Assembly: GCA_026985055.1 (NCBI GenBank)
Contig: JALSQZ010000199.1
Coordinates: 1-64,000, forward strand
Source: Sedimenticola sp.
GTDB taxonomy: Bacteria; Pseudomonadota; Gammaproteobacteria; Chromatiales; Chromatiaceae
Length of the DNA: 64,000 nt
Direction of reading: 5' to 3'
Shown here: piece after piece, positions 25,040 through 35,667 of the stretch
How positions within the stretch are numbered: the stretch's first letter is position 1
Layout: the number at the start of each line of letters is the position of its first letter
The notes under the pieces: model-generated
The model's input: the letters and a program-made list of their open reading frames with translations, nothing else
Database searches by the model: none
Told to the model about the DNA's origin: nothing
Made by a program: the position numbers and the translations under genes

Positions 25040-26587
25040 TCAAACGTCCCCCACCTGGGGATGTTCCCGCTCGACGGGAGTCATGAGTCGATTGGCGGCA
25101 TTGATATAGGCCTTGGCAGACGCGATGACGATATCCGTATCGGCTCCCTGGCCATTGAATATTTTGTCACCCTTTTCCAGGCGTACCGTCACTTCTCCCT
25201 GGGAATCGGTTCCGCTGGTAATGTTGTTGACCGAATACAAGGTCAGCTTTGCTCCAGTCTGCAGCAGGGATTCAATCGCCTGGAAAGCGGCGTCTACGGG
25301 ACCCGCCCCCGCGGCGGAAACCGCCTTCTCTTCAGCATCGATGGAAACGACCACGTCCGCCGCAGGCATCTCACCCGTTTCACTGCATACCTTGAGCGAC
25401 ACCAGCTTGATCCGGGGATCACGCAACTCATGTACGGATTCAGACACTACCGCCTGCAGATCCTCATCATAGATCTCATGCTTTTTGTCCGCCAGCGCCT
25501 TGAATCGCTGGAAGGCGGCATTGAGTTTTTCCTCAGAGCTGAATTCGATACCCAGCTCCTTGAGCCGGGTACGAAAGGCATTGCGTCCGGAATGTTTGCC
25601 CAACACCATGCGGTTGTGACTCCAGCCCACATCTTCGGCGCGCATAATTTCATAGGTTTCCCGATTCTTGAGCACCCCGTCCTGGTGAATGCCGGACTCG
25701 TGAGCAAAGGCATTGGCGCCCACGATGGCCTTGTTCGGCTGTACGGGAAAACCGGTAATGCTGGACACCAGTTTGGAGCAGGACACGATCTGGGTGGTAT
25801 CCAGGGTGGTATTGCAGGGGAACACATCCTGTCGGGTACGCACCGCCATCACCACTTCCTCCAGCGAGGCATTTCCGGCCCGTTCGCCAAGACCATTGAT
25901 CGTGCACTCTACCTGCCGTGCGCCATTGAGTACCGCAGACAGGGAATTGGCTACTGCCAGCCCCAGGTCATTGTGACAATGCACGGAAAAAACTGCCTTG
26001 TCCGAATTGGGCACCCGCTCCATGAGGGTGCGAATGGTCTCGCCAAACTGCTGGGGAAGATTGTAGCCCACAGTATCGGGGATATTGATGGTAGTAGCAC
26101 CAGCATCGATGGCGGCCTCCACGATTCGGCACAGGAAATCCATTTCAGAGCGCCCGGCGTCTTCTGCGGAGAATTCCACGTCGTCGGTATATTTGCGCGC
26201 ACGTTTTACCGCCCATACCGCCTGCTCGACTACCTGATCGGGCTGCATGCGCAGCTTTTGCTGCATGTGAATGGGGGAGGTGGCGATAAAGGTATGAATA
26301 CGTGCGGAATCGGCCGGCTTGAGCGCTTCCCCGGCACGGTCTATATCCTTTTCCAGCGCACGCGCCAAGCCACAGACAGTCGAATCCTGAACTGATTCAG
26401 CCACTGCTTTCACTGCCTCAAAATCTCCTTCACTGGCGATGGGAAAACCGGCTTCTATAACATCCACCTGCATCAGCTCCAGCTTTTTGCCGATGCGAAT
26501 CTTCTCTTCACGGGTCATTGACGCGCCAGGACTCTGCTCCCCGTCACGCAAGGTTGTATCAAAAATAATCAGTTTGTCACTGCTCAT
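25040..26587 (-). CDS. leuA: 2-isopropylmalate synthase
   Basis: 515 residues, full length. First committed step of leucine synthesis: acetyl-CoA plus 2-ketoisovalerate. The catalytic TIM barrel starts with [19 protein letters not shown] (7-25) and includes [14 protein letters not shown]. The C-terminal LeuA regulatory dimer domain (about 390-505), which confers leucine feedback, is intact. leuA often sits next to ilvIHC and pssA in related bacteria; here a GGDEF-EAL gene and an exporter block separate them. The upstream 595 bp non-coding region holds two repeat elements and no clear attenuator. Confidence 0.97.
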   Translation of the reverse strand: MSSDKLIIFDTTLRDGEQSPGASMTREEKIRIGKKLELMQVDVIEAGFPIASEGDFEAVKAVAESVQDSTVCGLARALEKDIDRAGEALKPADSARIHTFIATSPIHMQQKLRMQPDQVVEQAVWAVKRARKYTDDVEFSAEDAGRSEMDFLCRIVEAAIDAGATTINIPDTVGYNLPQQFGETIRTLMERVPNSDKAVFSVHCHNDLGLAVANSLSAVLNGARQVECTINGLGERAGNASLEEVVMAVRTRQDVFPCNTTLDTTQIVSCSKLVSSITGFPVQPNKAIVGANAFAHESGIHQDGVLKNRETYEIMRAEDVGWSHNRMVLGKHSGRNAFRTRLKELGIEFSSEEKLNAAFQRFKALADKKHEIYDEDLQAVVSESVHELRDPRIKLVSLKVCSETGEMPAADVVVSIDAEEKAVSAAGAGPVDAAFQAIESLLQTGAKLTLYSVNNITSGTDSQGEVTVRLEKGDKIFNGQGADTDIVIASAKAYINAANRLMTPVEREHPQVGDV

Positions 26588-26805
26588 CAGGCAACTCCAT
26601 CCCGTTGGTCAGGGATTTGTTTTCTGGTTTGTTCGGCTTGTTTTGCGTTGCTTGGGCCCTCGCCAGGGCAGGTGTGTATCTATGCCCATCAGGGCAGCAG
26701 CGGACCAAAAGGCAGGAACAGGCCCCGGCAGACAATTGCCGGTTCACGCAGGTTGCAGTGAAACTGGGCTTGCAAATTCATGGTCAGGTTGGTTCTGGAT
26801 ACAAG

Positions 26806-26964
26806 GGAACCTCTGACTAAATCTGAGCGAAGCAGATTGTGATTCAAAATGTTCCGATACAAGGCGCAAATCGCACGTAATAGCCCGCTATTGCGAAGAT
26901 TTGCAACGCAGTAGCGGGGCATTTTGGGCGCAAGATGCGAGTTCATGATTTAATCAGAGGTTCC
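26806..26964 (+). mobile_element. 159 bp non-autonomous element (family 2), copy 1
   Basis: Ends GGAACCTCTGACTAAATC and GATTTAATCAGAGGTTCC form inverted repeats (17 of 18). A CAAG tetranucleotide lies directly on each side (26802-26805 and 26965-26968), consistent with a 4 bp target duplication. No open frame for a transposase. A second copy with the same length and more than 90 % identity lies inverted at 44587. This is MITE-like. GG...CC ends with a 4 bp duplication would fit an IS5-type parent, but no parent is in the window. Confidence 0.85.
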
Positions 26965-27009
26965 CAAGGAAATGTTGACTATAACCCAGGTGCTTGCCTT
27001 GTGCCAAGA

Positions 27010-27159
27010 GGGTATCTCGAGAAATCGAGATGCCCGGGTGGGACAGGGGTGTCCCACCATTTTCGATCACCACAAGTGATTGAAAATGTGAGCAAAGAGG
27101 AAATCGCATTTTCTCTTTGCGACGAGAAAAATTCCATGGACGGAATTTTTCGAGATCCC
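27010..27159 (+). repeat. Multi-hairpin element (family 1), near-full copy
   Basis: Five hairpins in order: A gggtatctcg/cgagatgccc; B gtgggaca/tgtcccac; C attttcgatcac/gtgattgaaaat; D gcaaagag/ctctttgc with loop aaatcgcatttt; E gaaaaattcc/ggaatttttc. The outer ends are also inverted repeats of each other (ggtatctcga and tcgagatcc). CAAGAG flanks the copy on both sides (27005-27010 and 27159-27164), a possible target duplication. It lies upstream of leuA and just past the 3' end of the GGDEF-EAL gene, where hairpin E could terminate transcription. Confidence 0.9.
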
Positions 27160-27182
27160 AAGAGTCTTTCTTTCCGGCAGCT

Positions 27183-29690
27183 TCAGCTGTCGGGACACAT
27201 CCAGCATTTCTCCTGCAAAACATAGTTTTCACAATCTGCGGCTTTCATGGGAGGCGCTACATAGAAACCTTGCATGAGACGACAGCCCTGCTCACGCAGG
27301 AACTGCATCTGTTCCAGGTTTTCCACGCCTTCCGCGATTACCCGCATTCCCAGTTCCTGAGCCATGCCCACGATGGCGGACACAATGCTGCCTGCACTGC
27401 CTTCCTGCCCAAGCTCGGCGACAAAACTCCGATCGATCTTCAGAGAATCCACATTCAAGTGTCGCAATTGGCCGAAAGAGGAATATCCCGTGCCAAAATC
27501 ATCCATCGCCAGCATATGGCCTCGCGCTGACAGCTCCCGTATTACCGGCAGAGTGCGCTCGGGATCCTCCATCAGCATGCTCTCGGTAATCTCCAGAATA
27601 ACGCGGGCAGCGTCCACCTGATATTTTTTACTCAGTCGCTCCAATACGGATATCAGACCAGGACGTTCCAGTTGACGCATGGAAAGGTTGACTGCAAGCA
27701 TGCTCACCGCTACTCCTTCCCTCTGCCATTCCTGCAACTGCCGGCAGACTTCCTCCAGCACCCATTCTCCCACAGCCAGGATCAATCCTGATTCTTCAGC
27801 CAGGGCGATGAAATCCTCCGGCATGACCACGCCCAGTTGAGGATGCTGCCAACGCAACAGGGACTCAAACCACAATACCTCGCCACTCACCACATCTACC
27901 ACGGGTTGATAATGCAGAAAAAGCTGTTGGCGTTCGATCGCCACACGCAGCTCACTTTCCATGCGACTGCGTTTTTCCGCAATCTCGTTCATCCGCGCAT
28001 GATAGTACTCGAAACGATTGCGTCCCTTGTCCTTGGCATGATACATGGCAATGTCCGCATTTCGGATCAGATAGTCGATATTGCTGCCATCCTGAGGAAA
28101 CGCCGTGATGCCGATACTTACCGACACATAGAATTCCATGTTCTCTATATAGAAAGGGCTGGATATTACCCGGACGAACTGGTCAGCCATGACGCTGGTG
28201 GTCTGCAACAATTCCTCCTCAGTGGAAAAGTCGGACAGAAGCACAATGAACTCGTCACCGCCCATGCGGGCCACGGTATCGGAGTTACGCACACATCCTT
28301 GAAGACGCTCTGCAACCTCCTTGAGCAACATGTCGCCACCCGCATGTCCGATACTGTCATTCACATGCTTGAACCGGTCCAGATCAAGAAACAGCAAAGC
28401 GACAAATTGCCTGTTGCGTTCTGCATGGGCGATGGTCTGTTCCAGGCGGTCATGAAACAAAAGGCGATTGGGCAGCCCGGTCAGAGCATCATAGTGTGCA
28501 AGACGATAGATATCCTCTTCAGCATGCCTGCGCTCCAGCTCGCCACTGATGCGATCGGCAAAAACATAGAGCACCGAGCGACTCAGCTCCAAGAGACGCA
28601 TGGGCCGGGTATCCATGACCGATATGACGCCGATGATATTTCCACCAGTATCTTTCAGCACGGTTCCAAAATAGCTCTCCACTCCCATTTCCCGAAGAAT
28701 ACTGTCGTCGGGGTAGTGTTCCAGCAGGTTTTTTTCGATGATATCCACGGTTCCGGCCAGAACATCCCGGCAGGGCGTCCCCTCCAGCCCATACACCTGT
28801 CCCGCAGTGACCTCCTGGCCGTTCCACATCGCCAGCACCCGCATTTTTTGCCTGTCGTCATCGGCATATACGGCATAGAAGGCATATCTCACTCCATATG
28901 CCTTGGCCAGATGCCGCATGGTATCACCCAGACTGTCATCCCCTCCTTCGACATAACTGATGGATGAAGCCAGGGCATATATCGCCTCTTCCATCAATTT
29001 TCTTCCGGTCATGTCCACTCCGATGGAAAGCAGCTCCGGCTCATCGTTCTCGCCTTCGGATATATAGGTGTTCCGCCAGGCTATCCAGACATGCTGCCCA
29101 TCCCTGGTTATGTTCTCATTCTCATTGTTCTTGTAGTTTTCCGGGTTGCGTCGAATATCTTCTATCATCCCCGCAAGATCAAAACCCTCTGCATCCTTCT
29201 CCCCCACGATAGTGCCTACAACCGGTTTTCCCACCAACTCATGTTTGCTGTAACCAAACAACTCCTCACCGAAGCGATTGATGGAAACGATCTTGCCCTC
29301 GCTGTCCCAGCGTAAAAAGATGCTGTTTGCCTCATCCACCAGTTTCCGATAAAGACGAGCCTGCTTCACGCCGCTGCGCTGCACCGCAAGAATCAACGGA
29401 TACCACTGCCGTACACCATTGAAAACCAATAGCATGCACAGCACATAAAACAGTGTTTTGACAACGAGATTGGCGTCCGTGGGGCCAGTTACCAGAAAAC
29501 GCGCCAGCCCTTCGAAATCACGACTCAGATTCAGCATCAGTCCTACATTGGCGCAGTACATGCCCGCAATGATGCTGCGCCAGCTTTTCTGAAATTCCCG
29601 GGAAATCCCCCCGCGCTTGATGATCAGCAGAACAGTACACGCTACCGCCACCACGACCAGCAGGGAATCCGCAACCAGGCTGACGCTCAT
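27183..29690 (-). CDS. PAS-GAF-GGDEF-EAL c-di-GMP signalling protein
   Basis: About 835 residues from the ATG at 29690, which has a GGGGAAAG ribosome site; a TTG at 29753 opens the frame earlier. Three N-terminal TMs (about 8-26, 40-62 and 75-95) precede a PAS domain (about 110-235, NSIFLRWDSEG), a GAF domain (about 245-400), GGDEF (about 410-570) and EAL (about 585-830). The cyclase signature RMGGDEF is intact. The EAL domain has FESLLRW, ESMLMED, MDDFGTGYS and LKIDRSF, so it may be bifunctional. It sits between leuA and pssA, an unusual place in an otherwise biosynthetic cluster. Confidence 0.9.
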   Translation of the reverse strand: MSVSLVADSLLVVVAVACTVLLIIKRGGISREFQKSWRSIIAGMYCANVGLMLNLSRDFEGLARFLVTGPTDANLVVKTLFYVLCMLLVFNGVRQWYPLILAVQRSGVKQARLYRKLVDEANSIFLRWDSEGKIVSINRFGEELFGYSKHELVGKPVVGTIVGEKDAEGFDLAGMIEDIRRNPENYKNNENENITRDGQHVWIAWRNTYISEGENDEPELLSIGVDMTGRKLMEEAIYALASSISYVEGGDDSLGDTMRHLAKAYGVRYAFYAVYADDDRQKMRVLAMWNGQEVTAGQVYGLEGTPCRDVLAGTVDIIEKNLLEHYPDDSILREMGVESYFGTVLKDTGGNIIGVISVMDTRPMRLLELSRSVLYVFADRISGELERRHAEEDIYRLAHYDALTGLPNRLLFHDRLEQTIAHAERNRQFVALLFLDLDRFKHVNDSIGHAGGDMLLKEVAERLQGCVRNSDTVARMGGDEFIVLLSDFSTEEELLQTTSVMADQFVRVISSPFYIENMEFYVSVSIGITAFPQDGSNIDYLIRNADIAMYHAKDKGRNRFEYYHARMNEIAEKRSRMESELRVAIERQQLFLHYQPVVDVVSGEVLWFESLLRWQHPQLGVVMPEDFIALAEESGLILAVGEWVLEEVCRQLQEWQREGVAVSMLAVNLSMRQLERPGLISVLERLSKKYQVDAARVILEITESMLMEDPERTLPVIRELSARGHMLAMDDFGTGYSSFGQLRHLNVDSLKIDRSFVAELGQEGSAGSIVSAIVGMAQELGMRVIAEGVENLEQMQFLREQGCRLMQGFYVAPPMKAADCENYVLQEKCWMCPDS

Positions 29691-29774
29691 TTTCGCTTTC
29701 CCCGGGAGAAGTGCGGAACCTGTTGTTTGATGAGCGGAATCACTCTCTATCAACCAGACCTGGGAAAAAAAATA

Positions 29775-30536
29775 TCACTTGTCTTTGTTTTGCAGAAGGT
29801 TTTTTGCTCCGACCACAGGGCCGGAAAGCGCATAAATGGCGAAAACCAGAAAAAGGATCAACGGAGGCTCCATAAGCACAATGGCAAACACCAGCGCAAT
29901 TCCCACCAAGGCAACAAATGGCACCTTTCCCTTCAAATCGATATGTTTGAAACTGTTGTAACGGACATTGCTCACCATCAGCAGGCCGCATACGCCTGTT
30001 ATGAACCCTCCAATCACGGCCATATGTGGCGCAGTCATGCCATTGTCCACTGCCACCCATACACTGGCGGCAACAATCGCGGCGGCTGAAGGACTGGGAA
30101 GCCCCTGAAAATAGTTACTGTCAGTCACATCCAGCCTGGAATTGAATCGTGCCAGACGCAAAGCGGCGCCAGCAGTGTAGATGAATGCCGCCAACCAGCC
30201 GGGTTTGCCAAGGGAATGCAAGGCCCATTCATACATGACCAGAGCCGGAGCAAGACCAAAGGCCACCATATCCGAGAGGCTGTCATATTCCGCCCCGAAA
30301 GCGGTTTGCGTATTGGTCAGACGCGCTACCCGTCCATCCAGCCCGTCAAGGATCATGGCGATAAAAATGGCGATGGCCGCTTTTTCAAACTGGGAATTCA
30401 TCGCGGCCAGAACCGCATAGAACCCGGAAAACAACGCGGCAGTAGTAAACAGATTGGGCAACAGATAGATGCCCCTGCCACGCTTGTGGGAGTGGGCGTC
30501 CAGTTCCACGACATCTTCTTTTTTGTGAGCGTTCAT
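29775..30536 (-). CDS. pssA: CDP-diacylglycerol-serine O-phosphatidyltransferase
   Basis: 253 residues from the ATG at 30536; the longer frame runs into a repeat element. Makes phosphatidylserine, precursor of phosphatidylethanolamine. The CDP-alcohol phosphotransferase signature is complete: DGLDGRVARLTNTQTAFGAE followed by YDSLSD (about 79-104). About seven or eight TMs, so this is the membrane-bound PssA type rather than the phospholipase D-like enzyme of E. coli. pssA next to ilvC and leuA is common in Proteobacteria; here an inserted block separates it from ilvC. Confidence 0.95.
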   Translation of the reverse strand: MNAHKKEDVVELDAHSHKRGRGIYLLPNLFTTAALFSGFYAVLAAMNSQFEKAAIAIFIAMILDGLDGRVARLTNTQTAFGAEYDSLSDMVAFGLAPALVMYEWALHSLGKPGWLAAFIYTAGAALRLARFNSRLDVTDSNYFQGLPSPSAAAIVAASVWVAVDNGMTAPHMAVIGGFITGVCGLLMVSNVRYNSFKHIDLKGKVPFVALVGIALVFAIVLMEPPLILFLVFAIYALSGPVVGAKNLLQNKDK

Positions 30537-30614
30537 GATTGCTAGTATAGCTTGTGGTCGGCAGAAGCCCAATATCAATGAAGACCGGCAGCTGGCGGGG
30601 CTGCGAATACAGAT

Positions 30615-30764
30615 GGGCATCTTGGAAAATAGGGATGCCCGAGTGGGACAGGGGTGTCCCGCCAATTTCAATCACCACAGTGATTGAAAATGGGGGCAAA
30701 GAGAAAATCGCATTTTCTCTTTGCGACGAGAAAAATTCTATGGAAGGAATTTTTCGAGGCTCCC
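30615..30764 (+). repeat. Multi-hairpin element (family 1), near-full copy
   Basis: All five hairpins are recognisable. Hairpin A is weakened (gggcatcttggaaaatagggatgccc) while B to E are intact. The D loop aaatcgcatttt is identical to the other copies. It lies in the 434 bp divergent gap between pssA and the RND exporter gene. The remaining part of that gap (30765-30970) shows no gene and no clear promoter. Confidence 0.9.
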
Positions 30765-30970
30765 ATGAGTCATGGGCGCCACAGAAGCAGTCCTGTATGC
30801 TATGCTTCAAACCAATAAAATCCATGCAGACGGCTACTCTCCAGCCACTCTATCCCGCCGGATATTGAGGATCGTGATCCATCATCCTCTCGTCCGTTTG
30901 GCGTGGTTTTCTGCTGTGCCGTCAAGGCAGACACAGCAACGATTGGAGCGTAGCGTCGGGCCTTTGTTTC

Positions 30971-33733
30971 ATGAATCGGATTCTTTGTTACTTTTCAGGT
31001 CACCCTGTAATCGGCCTTGCCATCATATTGCTGCTGACCGCTATCGCCAGCTCCCAGATTGGCAAGGTGGAAGTGCGCATTTCCGCTGATGAGATGCTGG
31101 TACAGAACAATGAGGAACAGGAGTACTATCGGCAGATACAAACCCTGTTCGGCGACGAACAGGTCAACCTGCTGTACCTCGAATCGGAAGACCTGCTGGC
31201 CAGAGACAAACTCGAAGCGCTGCGTCAAACCCTGGACAAACTGCAGAAACTGCCGTACGTAAAAAAAACCGAAAGCCTGTTTAGCGTTCCCTGGGTCAAA
31301 ACCGTGGACGGCTATCTGGACAAGAAACCTTACCTGGCAAAACTTCCGAAAACCACCGAAGAATCACAACGTATCCTGAACGAAGCGCGCAAGAATCCTT
31401 TTCTCAGAAACATATTGCTGTCACCCCAACGAGATGTGATGGCAATCGCCATTGTCATGCAAAAACCTGATGGGGATGCCCCCCAGTGGAATGATGAAAG
31501 TGTCACCCGTGATCTGAATACCCTCGCAGAGGAACTTCGTCCCTGGTACAAGACTTCCTTTTGCATCGGCTTTCCGCAGGTACGCGCTGAAATAGCCGAC
31601 CGTATCCGCGCAGAACAGACCAGCCTCTTTCCTCTGGCTATCGCCGCCCTGCTCATTGCCCTGTTCCTGCTCCTGCGCCAGGTCATCGACATCCTGCTGC
31701 CCATCATGACCGCCGGATTCAGCATTGTGTGGACGCTGGGATTCATGGGAGCCGCCGACATCCCGATCAATGTGGTGACTTCAATCATTCCTATTCTGCT
31801 GATCATCGTCGGTTCCACCGAAGACATTCACCTGCTGGCTGAATTTCGTCATGGGCAGAAGGCAGGGCTGGATGCCACCGCAGCATTGAAACACATGTCC
31901 CGGCGCATGGGCGGTATCATACTACTGACCTTCATCACCACTTACCTCGGCTTTCTCTCAGTGGGATTGAGCCGCATCGAAGCGCTTTGGCAATTCGGTC
32001 TGGTAGCTTCCACTGGCCTGGCTCTGAATTTCATCGCGACCATCATTCTTATTCCCTCGGTGCTGGCTCTGGCGGGAAAATGGCAGCTCGATGGCAAGGC
32101 GCGTATCTATGGCGGCAAAACCCGCCTGCTGGCCAAACGCTACTGGGAATGGTTATGGCGTCATCGCCTAAGCATCATCATCTTCTTTTTGCTCTGGGCC
32201 CTGGTAGCCATCAGCGGTATCCCGCATATCCATATCAACCACAACGCCATCGACAGTCTGGGCAAAGACTCCGAGGTACGCAAGAAGATCGAACTGGTCA
32301 ATGAAAACCTGGCGGGACTGGAGTCCCTCTCCATCATTGTGGAATCAGGTATCGAAGACACCTTCCTCAAGGTACGCTACCTGGAAGAACTGGATGAGAT
32401 ACAAAAATATATTCGGGAAAAAGGCTGGTCCGAATCCACCACATCCTTTGCCGACTATCTGTCATTGCTCAATGCGGCTTTCCAGGAACTGGATGAACCC
32501 CTGATGCCCGAATCCGATGACATCATTACCGAGCTGATGATTTTCCTCAATCACAAGGATGTGTCGGCCTATGTATCAGAAGATTTCAGCAGGGCGCGGA
32601 TTCTGGTTCGCCACAGCATGGAATCCAGCGAACAGTTGCAAGCCACGCTGAAAGACCTGCAGAACTTTATCGATCACAATCTGGATGCCGGGCTGCGCGC
32701 CCGAATTACCGGTGACTCGGTTCTGACCCTGTCCGCAACCAATGCCATGATCAGAGGGCAACTTCAATCCATTGCCATTCTGCTGGTAATCATCGTACTC
32801 ATCATCGGGGTACTCTTCACCGAACTGAAAGTGGGGCTGCTGGCCGCCCTGCCCAACTTTTTCCCGGTAATCGTCATGTTTGGCTTCATGGGCTATGCAG
32901 ACATTCCCCTGAACATTGGCACCACCATGGCTGCTGCCATCGCCATCGGTATCGCGGTGGATGACACCCTGCATTTCATGTTGCGCTACAACCGCGAACT
33001 GCAGGCCAGAAAGAGTCACAACATTGCCATGGAATATACTATCTACGGTGAAGCCCTGCCGGTGGTTTCCACTTCGGTCGCCTTGATCGCAGGCTTTCTC
33101 GTGTTCACCCAGGCGAGTTTCGAACCGATCATCCAGTTTGGCGCCCTGGGAGCCCTGGTCATTGCCACCGCCCTGATTGCGGATTTCATCATCACCCCTC
33201 TGGCCGTTTCCTCCCTGCGCCTGGTTACCATATGGGATGTACTGTCCCTGCGCCTGCGGAAAAAGGTTCTGGAGAAAAGCCCCTTGTTCAAGAATCTCAA
33301 ACCCTGGCAGATTCGTCAGTTCATTCTTTCCGGACGCATGGTGGAATACAACAAGGGGGATTTCGTTTTTCGTCGTGGCCAGGTGAGTACCGAACTTTAT
33401 GTGCTGCTGACCGGAACAGTGGAAGTTTGCCTCCCCGGCAGTGGCAAGAAAAGTTGCAATCTTCTGGAACGCTTTACTCCAGGCGATGTATTTGGTGACG
33501 TGGCCCTGTTCGCCAACATCCCGAGGAAAACCGATGCCGTGGTCAAAGAGCACAGCACTGTGCTGGTGCTGACCCGCGAGGGTATCGAACGCACCATGCG
33601 TCACCGGCCATTGATATCCGCGAGGATTTTTTCCAACCTCACATCGGATCTGAGCCGGCGCATGATCAAGCTGATCAGCAAACAGGAAATGAAAAACAGA
33701 AACCAGAACAATGATGGAGGAAGGAAATCATGA
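30971..33733 (+). CDS. RND/MMPL-family exporter with C-terminal cNMP-binding-like domain
   Basis: 920 residues. Two repeats of one TM, a large extracytoplasmic loop and five TMs: TM1 about 10-28, loop 30-210, TM2-6 about 215-380, TM7 about 400-420, loop 425-590, TM8-12 about 595-750. The GSTEDIHLLAEF and GIAVDDTLHFMLRYNRE segments are typical of MMPL/hydrophobe-type RND proteins. Residues about 780-905 form a cyclic-nucleotide-binding-like fold (GDFVFRRGQVSTELYVLLTG, then FGDVALFANIPRKTDAV). The phosphate cassette Glu is Asp here and the Arg region has extra residues, so nucleotide binding is uncertain. Overlaps the next gene (ATGA). The substrate is unknown, possibly a lipid or hopanoid. Confidence 0.88.
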   Translation: MNRILCYFSGHPVIGLAIILLLTAIASSQIGKVEVRISADEMLVQNNEEQEYYRQIQTLFGDEQVNLLYLESEDLLARDKLEALRQTLDKLQKLPYVKKTESLFSVPWVKTVDGYLDKKPYLAKLPKTTEESQRILNEARKNPFLRNILLSPQRDVMAIAIVMQKPDGDAPQWNDESVTRDLNTLAEELRPWYKTSFCIGFPQVRAEIADRIRAEQTSLFPLAIAALLIALFLLLRQVIDILLPIMTAGFSIVWTLGFMGAADIPINVVTSIIPILLIIVGSTEDIHLLAEFRHGQKAGLDATAALKHMSRRMGGIILLTFITTYLGFLSVGLSRIEALWQFGLVASTGLALNFIATIILIPSVLALAGKWQLDGKARIYGGKTRLLAKRYWEWLWRHRLSIIIFFLLWALVAISGIPHIHINHNAIDSLGKDSEVRKKIELVNENLAGLESLSIIVESGIEDTFLKVRYLEELDEIQKYIREKGWSESTTSFADYLSLLNAAFQELDEPLMPESDDIITELMIFLNHKDVSAYVSEDFSRARILVRHSMESSEQLQATLKDLQNFIDHNLDAGLRARITGDSVLTLSATNAMIRGQLQSIAILLVIIVLIIGVLFTELKVGLLAALPNFFPVIVMFGFMGYADIPLNIGTTMAAAIAIGIAVDDTLHFMLRYNRELQARKSHNIAMEYTIYGEALPVVSTSVALIAGFLVFTQASFEPIIQFGALGALVIATALIADFIITPLAVSSLRLVTIWDVLSLRLRKKVLEKSPLFKNLKPWQIRQFILSGRMVEYNKGDFVFRRGQVSTELYVLLTGTVEVCLPGSGKKSCNLLERFTPGDVFGDVALFANIPRKTDAVVKEHSTVLVLTREGIERTMRHRPLISARIFSNLTSDLSRRMIKLISKQEMKNRNQNNDGGRKS

Positions 33734-34527
33734 ACAGATTCATTCCTTGCCTGGTCTTGTATGCATTACTGACCATCCCCTCTCTCGGTTTTACCAGCGC
33801 GTCCAAGGCCACGCCCTATTTCAGCGCGCCATATACGGGGGAAAAAGTGCAGCAATACGATATCGAACTGCCAATTTCCCGACACGAGAAGGAAACTTTT
33901 CATATCCCCAATGATTGCAGCAAACTGAACAGCCGCCTGCTGGAAGGCGCCGGACATTGGGGCAACCGGGTTGAAAGGCGTCTGTGGATGAAGGCTGATG
34001 ACGATTGCCGCTACCTGAACTTTCTGAACAAATATTCCGGAAAAGCCTCACAGGATTTTGTCACTGACTATGACTTCTATAACGCACGCATCACGGACTT
34101 CCCCCTGCGCCCGGGTTGTGATCTGAACCTGTTGCTGCGCAACCCTGCTGCCTGTCCGCCACCGATGCCCGGCATGCCCAATTTTTCCATGTTCATGAGC
34201 AGCAGCATGCCCATGCATCAGACACAAGAGGAAAACCTTAAAGACTGCCGCTTCGAAAATGGTCTGTTTCGAGGCTTTATCTACCATACCGGCATGGGAC
34301 TACGCTGTATTCGTGATTCCAAGGCCCCCGGTTATCGCATCCTTTCCGTCGATTTTGCCGATGTCAATGGAGACGACTGTCAGGACGCGATTCTGCGCAT
34401 GGTTCCTGTGGGTCGTGGTGCACGTCCGTCTCTGCTGATACTGCCTCTTACCCGATGCAGTGACAATGAAAAATTCTCCCTGCCCTCCGGCAGCGACTAC
34501 CCAAGGTTTGGCCCCGCTCCGGAATAA
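33730..34527 (+). CDS. Secreted Cys-rich protein coupled to the RND exporter
   Basis: 265 residues. A signal peptide covers about residues 1-24 (LVLYALLTIPSLGFTSA). The mature part has eight cysteines, suggesting disulfides in the periplasm, a Pro/Met-rich stretch (PPPMPGMPNFSMFMSSSMPM, about 144-163) and an acidic VDFADVNGDDCQDAIL segment (about 216-231) like a calcium-binding FG-GAP loop. I do not recognise the family. The ATG overlaps the exporter stop, so the two products probably work together, perhaps as a periplasmic partner or substrate. Confidence 0.8.
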   Translation: MNRFIPCLVLYALLTIPSLGFTSASKATPYFSAPYTGEKVQQYDIELPISRHEKETFHIPNDCSKLNSRLLEGAGHWGNRVERRLWMKADDDCRYLNFLNKYSGKASQDFVTDYDFYNARITDFPLRPGCDLNLLLRNPAACPPPMPGMPNFSMFMSSSMPMHQTQEENLKDCRFENGLFRGFIYHTGMGLRCIRDSKAPGYRILSVDFADVNGDDCQDAILRMVPVGRGARPSLLILPLTRCSDNEKFSLPSGSDYPRFGPAPE

Positions 34528-34549
34528 CCAGCTGAATTTCCGAAACACA

Positions 34550-34578
34550 AAAAAGCCGGCGTACCGCCGGCTTTTTTT
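34550..34578. terminator. Bidirectional terminator between the exporter unit and ilvC
   Basis: AAAAGCCGGC and GCCGGCTTTT form a 10 bp stem around gtacc, with a T run on the plus strand (34571-34577) and an A run on the other side. It serves the plus-strand exporter operon and the minus-strand ilvIHC operon, which converge here. Confidence 0.9.
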
Positions 34579-34584
34579 ATCTGG

Positions 34585-35667
<1,083 letters not shown>

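Noticed and set aside
26689..26781. 30-codon frame (MNLQAQFHCNLREPAIVCRG and on) upstream of leuA, possible leucine leader peptide
   Set aside because: Six Leu codons but no run of consecutive Leu codons, and no terminator or antiterminator pair before leuA.
26954..27232. Open frames such as 26954-27232, 38147 upstream part, 51655-51867 and 61216-61464 that encode similar MEFFSSQREN-type peptides
   Set aside because: They are translations of the family 1 repeat element in different copies; the shared peptide comes from shared DNA, with no ribosome site or family support.
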